NCBI GenBank assembly: GCA_036271795.1
Contig: DATAZY010000050.1
Span: forward strand, 58,679 to 122,678
Reading direction: 5' to 3'
Origin: Galbitalea sp036271795
GTDB taxonomy: Bacteria > Actinomycetota > Actinomycetes > Actinomycetales > Microbacteriaceae
Length of the DNA stretch: 64,000 nt
The notes beneath the pieces were generated by a model. It was given only the letters and a program-made list of their open reading frames with translations. It was not told where the DNA came from and did not search any database. A program made the position numbers and the translations under genes. Numbering within the stretch: position 1 is the stretch's first letter; every line of letters starts with the position of its first letter. This document shows positions 8,885 through 18,629 of this stretch, piece after piece.

Positions 8885-10318
8885 GTGGCAGCTCACTCAG
8901 GCAAGGATCTGCGCACTGTCGCCGTCGTTCTCGCCGGCGGTGTTGGCGCCAGAATCGGATTCAATCTCCCCAAGCAGCTCATCAAAATAGCGGGAAAATC
9001 CGTGGTCGAGCACACCATCGAGGCGCTGAACGAATCCGCCGACATCGATGAGATCATTGTCATGATGACTCCGGGTTTCCTGGACCCGATCCTCGCCATT
9101 CGCAGCGGCGGCAAGTATCCGAAATTCACCCACGTCTTCGAGGGCGGCGGCGACCGCAACCAGACCACGCAACTTGCCATCGACGCTCTCGGGAGCGCGG
9201 AAGTGAAGGTTCTCTTCCATGATGCGGTTCGTCCGTTCGTCGACAACCGCATCATCCACGACTGCGTGGTCGCGCTCGACGCGCACAGCGCCGTCGACAC
9301 GGCCATCCCCTCGGCCGACACAATCATCGAGGTGTCTGACGACGGCTTCCTGATCGACGTGCCACCGCGCTCGAAGCTTCGTCGCGGCCAGACGCCGCAG
9401 GGCTTTCGCCTCTCCGCTATTCGTGCCGCCTACGACAAGGCGCGCCTCGACCCCAACTTCACCGCGACGGACGACTGCACCGTCGTGCTTCGCTACACAC
9501 CAGATGTTCGAATTGCCGTCGTCGCCGGCTCCGACGAGAACATGAAGGTCACAGAGCCGATCGACATCGCGATGGCCGACAAGCTGTTCCAGCTGCGCTC
9601 CTCGACGGCCAGGGAGCTCGCAGAGTCGGCGCGCACCGAGGGCCTTGCTGGGAAGACGCTCGTGGTCTTTGGCGGCGGATACGGCATCGGCGCGGAGGTT
9701 TGCGCCGTCGCGAAGGACTTCGGCGCCAACGTGTTCTCGTTCAGCCGCTCCGAGACGAAAACCCACGTACAGAACCGCGAAGAAGTGCGCGCCGCCCTCA
9801 AGCAGGCGGCCGACGCGACAGGGCAGATCGACTACGTCGTCAATTCGACCGGGTTGCTCGCCATTTCGTTACTCGAGGAGGCCTCCGACGACATCGTCTA
9901 CGAGACCATCGACGTCAACCTGGTCGGCTGCATCCTCATCGCCCAGGAGTCGTTGCCCTATCTGCGGCAGAGCTCCGGCCAGCTTCTCAACTTCACCTCG
10001 AGCTCGTACACGCGAGGTCGGGGTGGCTACAGCCTGTACTCCGCGACCAAGGCCGCGATCGTGAACTTCACGCAGGCGCTCGCCGACGAGTGGGTCCCGG
10101 ACGCCGTGCGAGTCAACGTCGTCAATCCGGACAGGACTCGCACTCCACTGCGAACCAAGGCATTCGGCAACGAGCCCGCAGAGACCCTGCTGAGCGCTCG
10201 CGCGGTGGCGCTCGCATCGATCGACACCCTGATCTCCAGCGCGACCGGTCACGTGATCGATGTTCGCCGTGACGGGAGCCCGGTCGACAGCCTCGCGACG
10301 GAAGAGTTCGGCGACTGA
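8885..10318 (+). CDS. Bifunctional ribitol-5-phosphate cytidylyltransferase / SDR reductase (Bcs1-like)
   Basis: A 477-residue fusion. Residues 1-235 are an IspD/TarI-type cytidylyltransferase (VVLAGGVGARIGFNLPKQ, LFHDAVRPFVDN, TPQGFR). Residues 250-477 are a short-chain dehydrogenase (VVFGGGYGIGAEVCAVAKDF nucleotide motif and YSLYSATK catalytic YxxxK). This matches the layout of Haemophilus Bcs1/Acs1, which reduces ribulose-5-phosphate and makes CDP-ribitol. The GTG at 8885 has GGAG about 9 nt upstream; in-frame starts up to 8837 are less likely. It opens a run of phosphotransferase genes, so a ribitol-phosphate polymer is the inferred product. Confidence 0.85.
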   Translation: MAAHSGKDLRTVAVVLAGGVGARIGFNLPKQLIKIAGKSVVEHTIEALNESADIDEIIVMMTPGFLDPILAIRSGGKYPKFTHVFEGGGDRNQTTQLAIDALGSAEVKVLFHDAVRPFVDNRIIHDCVVALDAHSAVDTAIPSADTIIEVSDDGFLIDVPPRSKLRRGQTPQGFRLSAIRAAYDKARLDPNFTATDDCTVVLRYTPDVRIAVVAGSDENMKVTEPIDIAMADKLFQLRSSTARELAESARTEGLAGKTLVVFGGGYGIGAEVCAVAKDFGANVFSFSRSETKTHVQNREEVRAALKQAADATGQIDYVVNSTGLLAISLLEEASDDIVYETIDVNLVGCILIAQESLPYLRQSSGQLLNFTSSSYTRGRGGYSLYSATKAAIVNFTQALADEWVPDAVRVNVVNPDRTRTPLRTKAFGNEPAETLLSARAVALASIDTLISSATGHVIDVRRDGSPVDSLATEEFGD

Positions 10319-10323
10319 GCCTC

Positions 10324-12264
10324 ATGGATGCGCCACGCGCGAAACGGGACGCAGTAGCGCCGGCCTCGCGGGTGCGTCGTGCCAGCGTCCGCAGCTCGGT
10401 CACGCGGATCTCGTTCGTTGACCTGGCAATGCTGACAGCACAGGTGCTGGGTCTCGGTATCGCCGCCGCCGGAGCGCTCGCCGAGTGGCCATGGCTGACT
10501 CTCGCCGGAAGCGTGGTCAGCATCGGCTCCCAGGTGGTTATCACCGCAACGCGGTCGCCGATCAATCGCGCCCTGAGTTTCATCGGGGTCTCGCGGGCGA
10601 TCAGGATCCTGCTGTTGATCCTGCTGGCGGTGTTCCTGGAGCTCGCTCTGGCCTCGGACAACGCGGCAGACAACCTGCGGCATGGGGCGACGGTCTGGTT
10701 ATTGCCGCTGGCGGGAGCGCTGTGCTTCCTGGCAACGTTCGCGGACCAGTGGCGCGCCCGCGGCTACCGGGGCGGCGGCCTCGCCTGGCGCGGTCTCGAA
10801 GCATACGGACTCGCGGATTCGACGCCGGCCCCCACGGGCATCGCGTCAGCGATCTTCGCGCTGGTACCAGCCCTCGCCCTTACTGCTGGCGTACCGTTCG
10901 TGCTCACCACCCCCACAGGCACCCCCGGTCAGCTTGATCTGGTGGGCGCAATCGCCGCGACCCTGGGACTCGCCTCCTGCGTGTTGAGTGTCGTGCTCCG
11001 TGCTCGCCTGCTGAGCGGGGGTGATCGCGTCGAGCGGGTATTCCGGCTGCGCGCGGCTCTCGACGCCTACTCCCCCGAGGTCGTCATCTTTTTCAGCGCA
11101 CCGGCGAGCGCCACCTACGCGCTGAACGTCTGGATCCAGACGGCAAACGCCTTCACGGTTCGAACGCTGATCGTCAGCAAGGAGGGCGGCCACCTCGACC
11201 GACTCGAGCCCACGACCATCCCAACGCTGTATGCCGCACGCGCCCTCGACATTGAGTACCTGACTGTCCCCTCGGTGAAGGTTGTCCTGCATCCGACCAC
11301 CGCGAACAAGGTGTTCGAGATCATGCGGCTGCGCGGACTCCTACAGGTGTTCATCGGCCACGGGGACAGTGACAAGGTGTCGAGTTTCAACCCGTACAGC
11401 AAGGTGTTCGACGAAATCTGGGTATCGGGGCCGGCCGGAATCGATCGCTACACGGCACTCGGCGATGGGTTCCGCACCGATCAGTTCGTCACCGTCGGCA
11501 GACCACAACTCGCCGAAATCGCGACCGTCGCCGCCGACGGATCGTCCGAGGTCACGCTGCCACGCCCGACCGTGCTCTACGCGCCGACCTGGGAAGGCTT
11601 CCTCGAGCAGGCAAACTACTCGTCCCTGGCGACCATGGGCGTCGCGATGGTTACCGCCATGCTTGCGATGCCGAACCCGCCGCGCATCCTGTTCAAACCG
11701 CATCCGTCCTCGGGGCACCGGCGCGCCGACATGCGTCAGGCCCAGGAGGAGATCGGCCGCCTTCTCCGCGAGGCCAACTCCGACCATCAGGTGTTCGAAG
11801 ACGGAACCGTGTCGCTCTACGCGGCGTTCAACAGCGCAGATGTCATGATCACCGACATCTCGAGCGTGCTGAGCGACTTTCTCGCCTCGCACAAGCCATA
11901 TCTCGTCACGAACCCGCGCGATGAGCTTCTCGCCGACTTCCTGGCCGCCTTCCCGTCGAGCGCGGCGGGCAACATCATCGACACCGATCTCACCAGCCAG
12001 CAGGGCACCGATTTCGTCGCGGCCATCGGTGGTGCGCTCGAGGGCGATCCGGATGGCCGTCCGGCCCGCATTGCACTCGCCGACTACCTGCTCGGCCCGA
12101 TCCTGGACGACCCGGTCGGTGCCTTCGTCGGTCAGGTCGCGAGCGCGGTCGCGCGGGCAAAGGTCCGCTACCCCGCACCACGAGTCGTTCCCGCCCCACC
12201 CGAAGTCGAGGGCAAGCCCTTCGTTTCGACGAGCATCGACGGGGCAGACGGGGCGAACGGATGA
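10324..12264 (+). CDS. Membrane-anchored CDP-glycerol/ribitol phosphotransferase-like protein (first of three)
   Basis: A 646-residue protein. The N-terminal 230 residues carry about six hydrophobic segments. The C-terminal 380 residues match the Glyphos_transf/TagF-like GT-B fold: FIGHGDSDKVSS (equivalent to the WHG block), VLYAPTWEGF, FKPHPSSGHRR and ADVMITDISSVLSDF. It is expected to transfer a polyol phosphate from a CDP donor at the membrane. The start is ATG at 10324, 5 nt after the cytidylyltransferase stop; its own stop overlaps the next gene by 4 nt. The N-terminal membrane domain is not part of classical TagF, so the substrate may differ. Confidence 0.8.
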   Translation: MDAPRAKRDAVAPASRVRRASVRSSVTRISFVDLAMLTAQVLGLGIAAAGALAEWPWLTLAGSVVSIGSQVVITATRSPINRALSFIGVSRAIRILLLILLAVFLELALASDNAADNLRHGATVWLLPLAGALCFLATFADQWRARGYRGGGLAWRGLEAYGLADSTPAPTGIASAIFALVPALALTAGVPFVLTTPTGTPGQLDLVGAIAATLGLASCVLSVVLRARLLSGGDRVERVFRLRAALDAYSPEVVIFFSAPASATYALNVWIQTANAFTVRTLIVSKEGGHLDRLEPTTIPTLYAARALDIEYLTVPSVKVVLHPTTANKVFEIMRLRGLLQVFIGHGDSDKVSSFNPYSKVFDEIWVSGPAGIDRYTALGDGFRTDQFVTVGRPQLAEIATVAADGSSEVTLPRPTVLYAPTWEGFLEQANYSSLATMGVAMVTAMLAMPNPPRILFKPHPSSGHRRADMRQAQEEIGRLLREANSDHQVFEDGTVSLYAAFNSADVMITDISSVLSDFLASHKPYLVTNPRDELLADFLAAFPSSAAGNIIDTDLTSQQGTDFVAAIGGALEGDPDGRPARIALADYLLGPILDDPVGAFVGQVASAVARAKVRYPAPRVVPAPPEVEGKPFVSTSIDGADGANG

Positions 12265-14000
12265 TTCGACGCATCCTCCTCATCGCCGCCGCCCTGGTGG
12301 CCGCCATCTCGACCGTGACCCACTGGTCGCTCATGCTGGTTGCCGTGGCGCTTTACGTCGCAACGGTGCTCATGGCCGGGCGCAGTCGCGTGATTCGTCG
12401 CAGCGGCGACGCCGACCAGACCGGCGCCGCGATTGTACTCAGCGTCGCGACCGGGATCGTCGTGATGCACGCGGGTGCGGACACCGCCTCCGTGTTCCTG
12501 GTGGCAATCCTGCTCGCGGTACTGCACGGACTTCACCTTCTGCGTCACGTCCTTCGCGTTGTCGTCTACCGTCGCTGGCGGACGACGGCGGACTGGCGCA
12601 ATCTCACCGTCGCGGCCCCGGTGCCAAGGCGCGTCGTTCGGGTCGCCGGTCCGACCCTCGTTCCGATCCCGGTCTGGATTTTCGCCCCGATCTGTGCGGT
12701 GTACGACGCGGACCCCGTCGTTTACGTGCTCCTTGGCATCCTGTGTCTTGCGCTCGTCGTGGTCACGTTCGTGCCCATCGCGGACGCGCTCCTCGGCAAC
12801 CTGCGGATGCCTACGGAACAGCAGCGACTCGATTCCCTGACCGCGTCGCTGCGCGAACTGAAGCCCGAGATCCTCGTGCACTTCAACGCCAGGACCGCCA
12901 GTGCATACGCCCTCAACGAATGGATGTCGACGCTCGGTCGCGTCAACGCGATGCATCGGGTCGTCATCCTGACGGTCGACCGTGAGCCATGGCACTTCGA
13001 GACCATCACAGGCTCGGAACTCCCGATCGTCCATCTGAATGGCGCAGAGGCGATCGAATACTTCGTCGAGCGGGTACCGTCGTTCGTGCTCGCGCTGTAT
13101 CCGCGCAACACCTCACCCAACAAGAACCTGCTGCGCGTCCCCGGGCTGTACGACGTCTTCATCAATCACGGCGAAAGCGACAAGCCGGAGGCCGCGAATC
13201 CGGCCACGCGGGCTTTCGACGAGATTTGGATCGCGGGCGAGGCGGCCCGGGCTCGCTACCTCGACGCCAACCTCGGAGTGCGCGAGGAGCAGCTGCGAAT
13301 CACCGGGCGACCACAATTGAGCGACTTGCTCGGGCTGGTCGCAACGACGCCACGAGCCAACGCAACGAAGTCGGTGGTCTACGCGCCTACGTGGGAGGGT
13401 TACTACGCCGAGGACGGCTATGGTTCGGTGATCACGATGGGCGACCGGGTGCTCACTGCGCTGCTCAACCGCGGCGACCTTGCCGTGACCTACGCGCCGC
13501 ATCCCGCGCTTGGTTCACTCAGTCGCCAGGTTGCCGAGGCCAGCGACCGCATCGTCGCTCGGCTCAAGCGGGCGGGAGGTCACTCCGTGCTGGAAGGCTC
13601 GGCACAGGAGCGCTACGCCGCTCTGGCGGCTGCGGATGTGCTGGTCGCCGATATCGGAAGCGACCTGGTCGACTACCTGAGTCTCGGCCGTCCGTACGTG
13701 GCCCTGAATCCGAATGAGTCTGAGACCACGGCAGAGTTTGTGAAAACGAATCCATCGGCGAGTGCGGGAATCGTGGTGAGCGTTGCCTCGATCGACACGC
13801 TCGACGATGCGATCACGCGTGCTCTCGGCTCTGACGACTTGGTCGTCGAGCGTTCGGCTCTCGCGAACCGATATCTCGGCGACCTGGCCACTCCGGCAAT
13901 CGACCGCTTCCTGGCCGAGGTCGACGCCTGCCTCGCGCACATCCACGACTCCCGACCGGCTCGCGAGCTGCCTGCCCCTGCCGAGGAGGTTGCGGAGTGA
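12261..14000 (+). CDS. Membrane-anchored CDP-glycerol/ribitol phosphotransferase-like protein (second of three)
   Basis: A 579-residue paralogue of the preceding protein. Hydrophobic segments lie in residues 1-180. A TagF-like domain follows with FINHGESDKPEA, VVYAPTWEGYY, YAPHPALGS and AADVLVADIGSDLVDYL. The last block has GSD where the others have SSV, which may weaken donor binding. It is coupled on both sides by 4-nt overlaps. In family terms it transfers a polyol phosphate or a related unit; which step it performs cannot be told from sequence. Confidence 0.78.
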   Translation: MIRRILLIAAALVAAISTVTHWSLMLVAVALYVATVLMAGRSRVIRRSGDADQTGAAIVLSVATGIVVMHAGADTASVFLVAILLAVLHGLHLLRHVLRVVVYRRWRTTADWRNLTVAAPVPRRVVRVAGPTLVPIPVWIFAPICAVYDADPVVYVLLGILCLALVVVTFVPIADALLGNLRMPTEQQRLDSLTASLRELKPEILVHFNARTASAYALNEWMSTLGRVNAMHRVVILTVDREPWHFETITGSELPIVHLNGAEAIEYFVERVPSFVLALYPRNTSPNKNLLRVPGLYDVFINHGESDKPEAANPATRAFDEIWIAGEAARARYLDANLGVREEQLRITGRPQLSDLLGLVATTPRANATKSVVYAPTWEGYYAEDGYGSVITMGDRVLTALLNRGDLAVTYAPHPALGSLSRQVAEASDRIVARLKRAGGHSVLEGSAQERYAALAAADVLVADIGSDLVDYLSLGRPYVALNPNESETTAEFVKTNPSASAGIVVSVASIDTLDDAITRALGSDDLVVERSALANRYLGDLATPAIDRFLAEVDACLAHIHDSRPARELPAPAEEVAE

Positions 14001-15067
14001 GCGCACTTGGGACAGCCGTCGACATCATCCTGGGCCGGGTTCGCGGGCGCCGGCTCGCTCGGATCATCGCCGCACAGCAACCCACGACCACGCCCGTCGC
14101 CGTGTACTTCGCGGATGGCCCGTCGAGCCTGTATCAGCTTCGTCGTTGGTACCAGAGCCTCGAGGCGCTGAACCGCGCCTACCCAACCGTGATTATCACA
14201 TCGGACGCGTCGACCTATGAGTTGGTTCGGCGCGAGACCACGATCGAGGTCACCTACGCCTACGGAGTTCCAGAACTCACCCGGGTTCTGGTCGCGCAGG
14301 GAGTGAAGCTGGTCCTTTATCCGAATCACAGTGCCGAAAACTTCCGCGTACTGCGATTCCCGGTGCCCGTCCACGTCTTCATCGGTCACGGCGAGAGCGC
14401 AAAGGACTCCTCCGTGTCGCGCCAGCTCAAGGCCTACGACTTCACCTTTGTTGCGGACAAGAGCTCGATCGAGCAGCTCCGACAGATTCGCGGATTCGAC
14501 GCGGATGCCGCGGCCGTCGTCATCGGCAGCCCCTGGCTGGGCTTCCTCGGGGAGCCGCCCGCCTCGTGGACGCCGGATGACCGCACGGTCGTCCTCTACG
14601 CACCGACCTGGGAGGGCGACCGTCCGAGCATGGACTACAGCTCGGTCGAGACCCTCGGGGAGAGCATCGTGGCCGCGGTTCTGGCGGACCAGAAGCTGCG
14701 TTTGATCTACCGCCCGCATCCGTGGCTCGGCAGGGTGCGACCGGCCAGCGCTGCCAGCGACGCCAGAATTCGTCGAACGATCCAGGCTGCGAACCGGGGG
14801 GATGTCGTCGACACGGGCGACTACGGGTGGGCACTCGCGGTCGCCGACTGCTGCGTTACGGATGTCTCGTCCGTCGTGTTTGATGCCCAGGCGCTGGGGA
14901 AACCAGTACTCGTGACTGATTCGGCAAACGCTTCGAACCTCGGCGACCTGCTGAAGGACCTTGTCACGGCGGGCAAGCCGGTCGTCAACCCGCTGGCGAC
15001 CTCAATGGATGGTTTCCTCACCGCGGTCGGCGACGCGCTCGGCCTGGCTGGCACCGGCACCTCATAG
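13997..15067 (+). CDS. Soluble CDP-glycerol/ribitol phosphotransferase-like protein (third of three)
   Basis: A 356-residue protein with only the TagF-like GT-B domain and no clear membrane segment. Motifs are FIGHGESAKDSS, VLYAPTWEGDRP, YRPHPWLG and CCVTDVSSVVFDAQAL. The GTG start overlaps the previous stop (GTGA). It closes a three-gene series that follows the CDP-ribitol enzyme. A division of labour (primer, linker and chain transfer) is a reasonable inference from three non-identical paralogues, but it is not shown by the sequence. Confidence 0.78.
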   Translation: MSALGTAVDIILGRVRGRRLARIIAAQQPTTTPVAVYFADGPSSLYQLRRWYQSLEALNRAYPTVIITSDASTYELVRRETTIEVTYAYGVPELTRVLVAQGVKLVLYPNHSAENFRVLRFPVPVHVFIGHGESAKDSSVSRQLKAYDFTFVADKSSIEQLRQIRGFDADAAAVVIGSPWLGFLGEPPASWTPDDRTVVLYAPTWEGDRPSMDYSSVETLGESIVAAVLADQKLRLIYRPHPWLGRVRPASAASDARIRRTIQAANRGDVVDTGDYGWALAVADCCVTDVSSVVFDAQALGKPVLVTDSANASNLGDLLKDLVTAGKPVVNPLATSMDGFLTAVGDALGLAGTGTS

Positions 15068-15149
15068 GCACAGCCACCTTGTAGATCTCTCAGGTTCGAC
15101 GGACTCCTGGCACAGAGCGCGCGCAGGGCCGCCCGCGAGGGTGGAACTC

Positions 15150-16775
15150 GTGATTGACACGAGTGTCCAGCGACTCGTCGGCAACCCAAGGGGCGTTCGA
15201 GGCAAAAATCGCGCCGTCGGGGAGCGGGCTCCCGTTCCCGTCCTCCCCCGGGGCGGTCTGGCCTGGATCGATCCGCTCTGGCTGGGAGCCCTGGCGACTG
15301 TCGTATCTGCCATCGGATCGTGGATTCCCTCGAAGTGGAACGACGAGGCGGCGACGCAGACTGCCGCGCTGCGATCGCTGCCGCACCTGTGGCAAATGAT
15401 GCAGCACATCGACGCCGTTCACGGCACCTACTACTTCCTCATGCACTTCTGGATCGCGGCGTTCGGCACCTCGAACTTCGCCCTGCGCGCGCCATCGATG
15501 ATCGCTGTCGGCGCGGCCTGTGCGGGCGTCGTGGTTCTCGGCCGGAAGCTCGGCGGCCGACGACTATCGATCTTCGCCGGGCTTGCGTTCCTACTGCTCC
15601 CGCGCGTGACGTGGATGGGTATCGAGGCCCGCTCGCTCGCCCTCACCGCCGTCGTCGCCGTGTGGCTGACGATACTGCTGCTGCGAGCGCTCGAACGGAA
15701 TCGGGTCGGATGGTGGGCGTTCTACGCCGGACTCGCGGGACTGGGAGTACTGCTCAACCTCTACGTCGCCCTGCTGGTCATCGCCCACGGCGTCTCGATT
15801 ATTGTGGCGCGCAAACGGCTCGCCCGGCCACGCCGTCTGTTCGCGGGATGGGCGATCGGCGCGCTGGCCGCCGCCGCGCTCTCCTTCCCGATCGATCGGC
15901 TGTCGATCAGCCAGACCGGTCAGCTGCCGTTCGGGCCGCTTACTCTCACGAGCACACTCAACACTCTGGTGTTCGAGCAGTTCTTCTCTGGAGCCACACC
16001 GACAGTAGGTCGCGGGGTACCGGTACCGCCGACCAGTCTGTGGTCTGTCGCGGTCATCCTGGTCGCCATCCTCGGCTGGCTGCTCATCGCGGCTCCGGTG
16101 ATCTGGCGCCGGTTCCGTCCCGTCGCGCCGCGTCGGCTTCCGATCGGTGCCTTGGGCATCCTGATTCCGTGGGTCGCGCTGCCGCCTGCCCTGGTCATCC
16201 TGTACTCGCTGGTCGCGCATCCGATGTACAGCGGGCGGTACTTCTCCTTTACTACGCCGGCTGTGGCACTCCTCATCGGGGCGACCATCTCGGCGCTCAA
16301 GGTTCCGTGGATGCGCGTCGCGACGATCGGGGCGCTGGCCGTTCTCGTGCTACCCATCTACCTCTCGCAGCGTGGGCCAACCGCAAAAAACGGGACGGAC
16401 TGGCAGCAGGCCGCCGCAATAATCCAGGCACGCGCGACTCCCGGCCAGGACATCTACTACGGACCGGCGAGAGTCGGCTCGACGGTGTCGATGCACAAGA
16501 TCAGCCAGGCCTATCCAGCTGTGCTTTCGAGCCTCCGCGACATCAGCCTCAAAGAGTCACCCGTTCAGCGAGGCCTGCTGTGGGGTACCGATTGGCCGTT
16601 GACCCACGCGAAGGGGGTGCTCGACACGACTCCGATCCTCTGGGCGGTCATGGAGCATCCCGGAACTCCCTCACCGACCACGACGAAACAGGAACGCTAC
16701 ATCGAGCGCCAGGGGCTGCATCTCGTGCACATCTGGCGTGGCAGCGAGACCGACGTGCTGGAGTTCAGCCGCTAA
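15150..16775 (+). CDS. GT39-like polyprenyl-phosphate-dependent membrane glycosyltransferase
   Basis: A 541-residue protein with about 10-11 transmembrane segments. The first extracytoplasmic loop has the acidic pair in WNDEAATQTAALRSLPHLW, followed by HIDAVHGTYYFLMHFW. That D/E plus D-x-V-H-G-x-Y-Y pattern is typical of actinobacterial mannosyltransferase-like GT39 enzymes, which use a lipid-linked sugar outside the membrane. GTG at 15150 is preferred because GAGG lies about 10 nt upstream; GTG at 15141 is possible. It follows the phosphotransferase genes by 82 nt and may glycosylate the polymer or a protein. Confidence 0.8.
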   Translation: MIDTSVQRLVGNPRGVRGKNRAVGERAPVPVLPRGGLAWIDPLWLGALATVVSAIGSWIPSKWNDEAATQTAALRSLPHLWQMMQHIDAVHGTYYFLMHFWIAAFGTSNFALRAPSMIAVGAACAGVVVLGRKLGGRRLSIFAGLAFLLLPRVTWMGIEARSLALTAVVAVWLTILLLRALERNRVGWWAFYAGLAGLGVLLNLYVALLVIAHGVSIIVARKRLARPRRLFAGWAIGALAAAALSFPIDRLSISQTGQLPFGPLTLTSTLNTLVFEQFFSGATPTVGRGVPVPPTSLWSVAVILVAILGWLLIAAPVIWRRFRPVAPRRLPIGALGILIPWVALPPALVILYSLVAHPMYSGRYFSFTTPAVALLIGATISALKVPWMRVATIGALAVLVLPIYLSQRGPTAKNGTDWQQAAAIIQARATPGQDIYYGPARVGSTVSMHKISQAYPAVLSSLRDISLKESPVQRGLLWGTDWPLTHAKGVLDTTPILWAVMEHPGTPSPTTTKQERYIERQGLHLVHIWRGSETDVLEFSR

Positions 16776-17053
16776 GGTTTCATCTTTTCGTAGACCTCTT
16801 TGCAGGTTGGGCAGACCGGGAACTTCTCGGGGTCGCGACCCGGTGTCCAGAGCTTCCCGCAGAGGGCGCGCACCGGCTTGCCCGTGATCGCCGATTCGAG
16901 GATCTTGTTCTTGGGCACATAGTGCGAGAAGCGCTCGTGGTCACCCTCTTCGACCTGCTCGCTGTTGATGAGTTCTTCGAGCTCACGATCGAGTGTGTCG
17001 GTACCAGTACCGCCGCCACCGGTCCCTGGACCCATCTGCTCGGTCTCGCTCAT
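16772..17053 (-). CDS. DUF3039 family protein
   Basis: A 93-residue protein of the actinobacterial DUF3039 family. An acidic, Gly/Thr-rich N-terminus is followed by RFSHYVPKNKILESAITGKP, RALCGKLWTPGRDPEKFPVC and PTCKEVYEKM. The three cysteines (ALCGK, FPVCPTC) suggest a small metal site. The function is unknown and the family is mostly restricted to Actinobacteria, which supports the taxonomic reading. ATG at 17053 was chosen because upstream in-frame sequence is atypical and covers the end of the permease gene. Confidence 0.88.
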   Translation of the reverse strand: MSETEQMGPGTGGGGTGTDTLDRELEELINSEQVEEGDHERFSHYVPKNKILESAITGKPVRALCGKLWTPGRDPEKFPVCPTCKEVYEKMKP

Positions 17054-17057
17054 GGTT

Positions 17058-18629
17058 CTAGTTTCGCACGCTCGCGCCCAAAATCTCCGGGGAACGTCGG
17101 TCGAAGATTCGCCCCCCCCAGGTGACTCCGAGCCACAGGAACAGGCTTCCCAGCACGATGCCGCTGAACAATGCCCCCCACAGCCACCATCCCGGGAAGA
17201 ACAGCGCGAGTGCAGCAAAGGTCAGTGTCGGCGAGACGAGAACGATGGTCACGAAGAACGACAGTGACTGGATGAGCGACGACGCCGTGCCCACGGACTG
17301 CGGCGCGGCGAACGGACTGTCACCGGGCCGCACGGCCGGGTAGGGGAATTGTGCGGAACCGACGCTGGACAGTCCGAGGCCGGTGAAGAGGATGCCGAGA
17401 CCGACCCCGAGGAGCACTGGCAGTATCCAACCGGCTCCGTAGACCGCCGCAGAAAGGATCGCCGCGATGACGATGAGGGGAATTCCGACGATCAGCGGCG
17501 GCACCACTCGGCCGATCCGGTCGGCCCTGCCCGTGGTGCCGGACGCCACGTGCAACCAGATTGCAGTGTTGTCGTAGGCAGTGTCGTTGTGCACCGACCA
17601 ACCCAGGAACAGCGCGATGATCGGCACCGGCATGAGAGCGAGCACGGGCGTTGGGATCCCGATGATCAGCAGGGGGACCATCAGGAGAAACGGGATGACC
17701 GGAATCACCAGGAGCGACGTGTGATAGCGCGCATCCCGAATCCAGTAGGTGAAGCTGCGCTCCGCGATGACCGACGCGGGCGAGATCGGTGCCACGCCGA
17801 ACAGCCCGAGACCGTGGTAGCTGCGGGCCTCCGCCGACCGGGGCTGCGTGACGAGCATCAGCTTGACGAGCGCTCGCCAGGCCAGCCAGAGGAGCCAGAG
17901 GAACGCCAGTGCGATCAGTTCACGCAGCAGAGCCACACCGATGTTGCCGGCGGCGGCGTCCGCGGGTGCCGCCCAGACCGCACCAAACGGTGTCCAGCTT
18001 GCGACTCTGGCGATGTTGGCAAAGACCGCAGGACCGTCCTGCAGCCAGTTGGTGCGATAGATGAAGACGAAGAGCACCACGAATGCGACGAGCGCAACGA
18101 AGCCGAGTAGTCCCGCAGAATCCCGTGACCGGCGCGACGACAGCAGGAAAGCCGCGACCGAAATCGACACCCTCGAGCACAGCAGGCTGGTCGCAATAAT
18201 TACAGGAGCACCAATGACCGCCAGCAGCGCGGAAAGCGGATCGCGTGTCCAGGTCACGATCTGGGCCAGGGCGATCAGAGTGGTGGCAACGGCGGGGATG
18301 CCGAGCAAGCCGCTGACGGCGAGCGAAAAAGCAAGACGACCGGTCGGGATCCCGAATAGCGAGAACTTTCGCGGGTCGAGCACGTCGTCAACCCCGAAAA
18401 TCAGCGGGACGATGACGAAACCAAAGAGCAGGATGGCGCCGAGTACCTCCGCGCCCTGCGCGGCGATCGAGACGCTGGCGAAGCGAAGCCCGACCAACAC
18501 GATGCCGACGAACACGGCCATCCCCAGTCCGGAGAGCAGGCCGAGAACGAGCGCGACAATTCGCCACGGGCTGCGACGAAAGGCATTACCGAGCAGTCGC
18601 AGCTTCAGTCGGAGAAGCTGTTCAACCAC
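17058..18629 (-). CDS. ABC-2-type transporter permease
   Basis: A 523-residue protein with about 12 hydrophobic segments and no nucleotide-binding motif, starting MVEQLLRLKLRLLGNAFRRS. It lies directly after, and overlapping by 25 nt, an ABC ATPase gene on the same strand, so the two should form one exporter. This two-gene arrangement resembles actinobacterial multidrug or lipid ABC exporters. No substrate can be assigned. The pair sits on the strand opposite the teichoic acid genes and is probably unrelated to them. Confidence 0.8.
   Translation of the reverse strand: MVEQLLRLKLRLLGNAFRRSPWRIVALVLGLLSGLGMAVFVGIVLVGLRFASVSIAAQGAEVLGAILLFGFVIVPLIFGVDDVLDPRKFSLFGIPTGRLAFSLAVSGLLGIPAVATTLIALAQIVTWTRDPLSALLAVIGAPVIIATSLLCSRVSISVAAFLLSSRRSRDSAGLLGFVALVAFVVLFVFIYRTNWLQDGPAVFANIARVASWTPFGAVWAAPADAAAGNIGVALLRELIALAFLWLLWLAWRALVKLMLVTQPRSAEARSYHGLGLFGVAPISPASVIAERSFTYWIRDARYHTSLLVIPVIPFLLMVPLLIIGIPTPVLALMPVPIIALFLGWSVHNDTAYDNTAIWLHVASGTTGRADRIGRVVPPLIVGIPLIVIAAILSAAVYGAGWILPVLLGVGLGILFTGLGLSSVGSAQFPYPAVRPGDSPFAAPQSVGTASSLIQSLSFFVTIVLVSPTLTFAALALFFPGWWLWGALFSGIVLGSLFLWLGVTWGGRIFDRRSPEILGASVRN

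Noticed and set aside
9869..10252. Minus-strand frame over the SDR domain
   Set aside because: Shadow of the cytidylyltransferase/SDR fusion; no motif.
15320..17125. Plus-strand open frame of 601 codons inside the GT39-like gene
   Set aside because: It is Arg/Pro-rich with no hydrophobic pattern; the other frame gives a coherent membrane protein.
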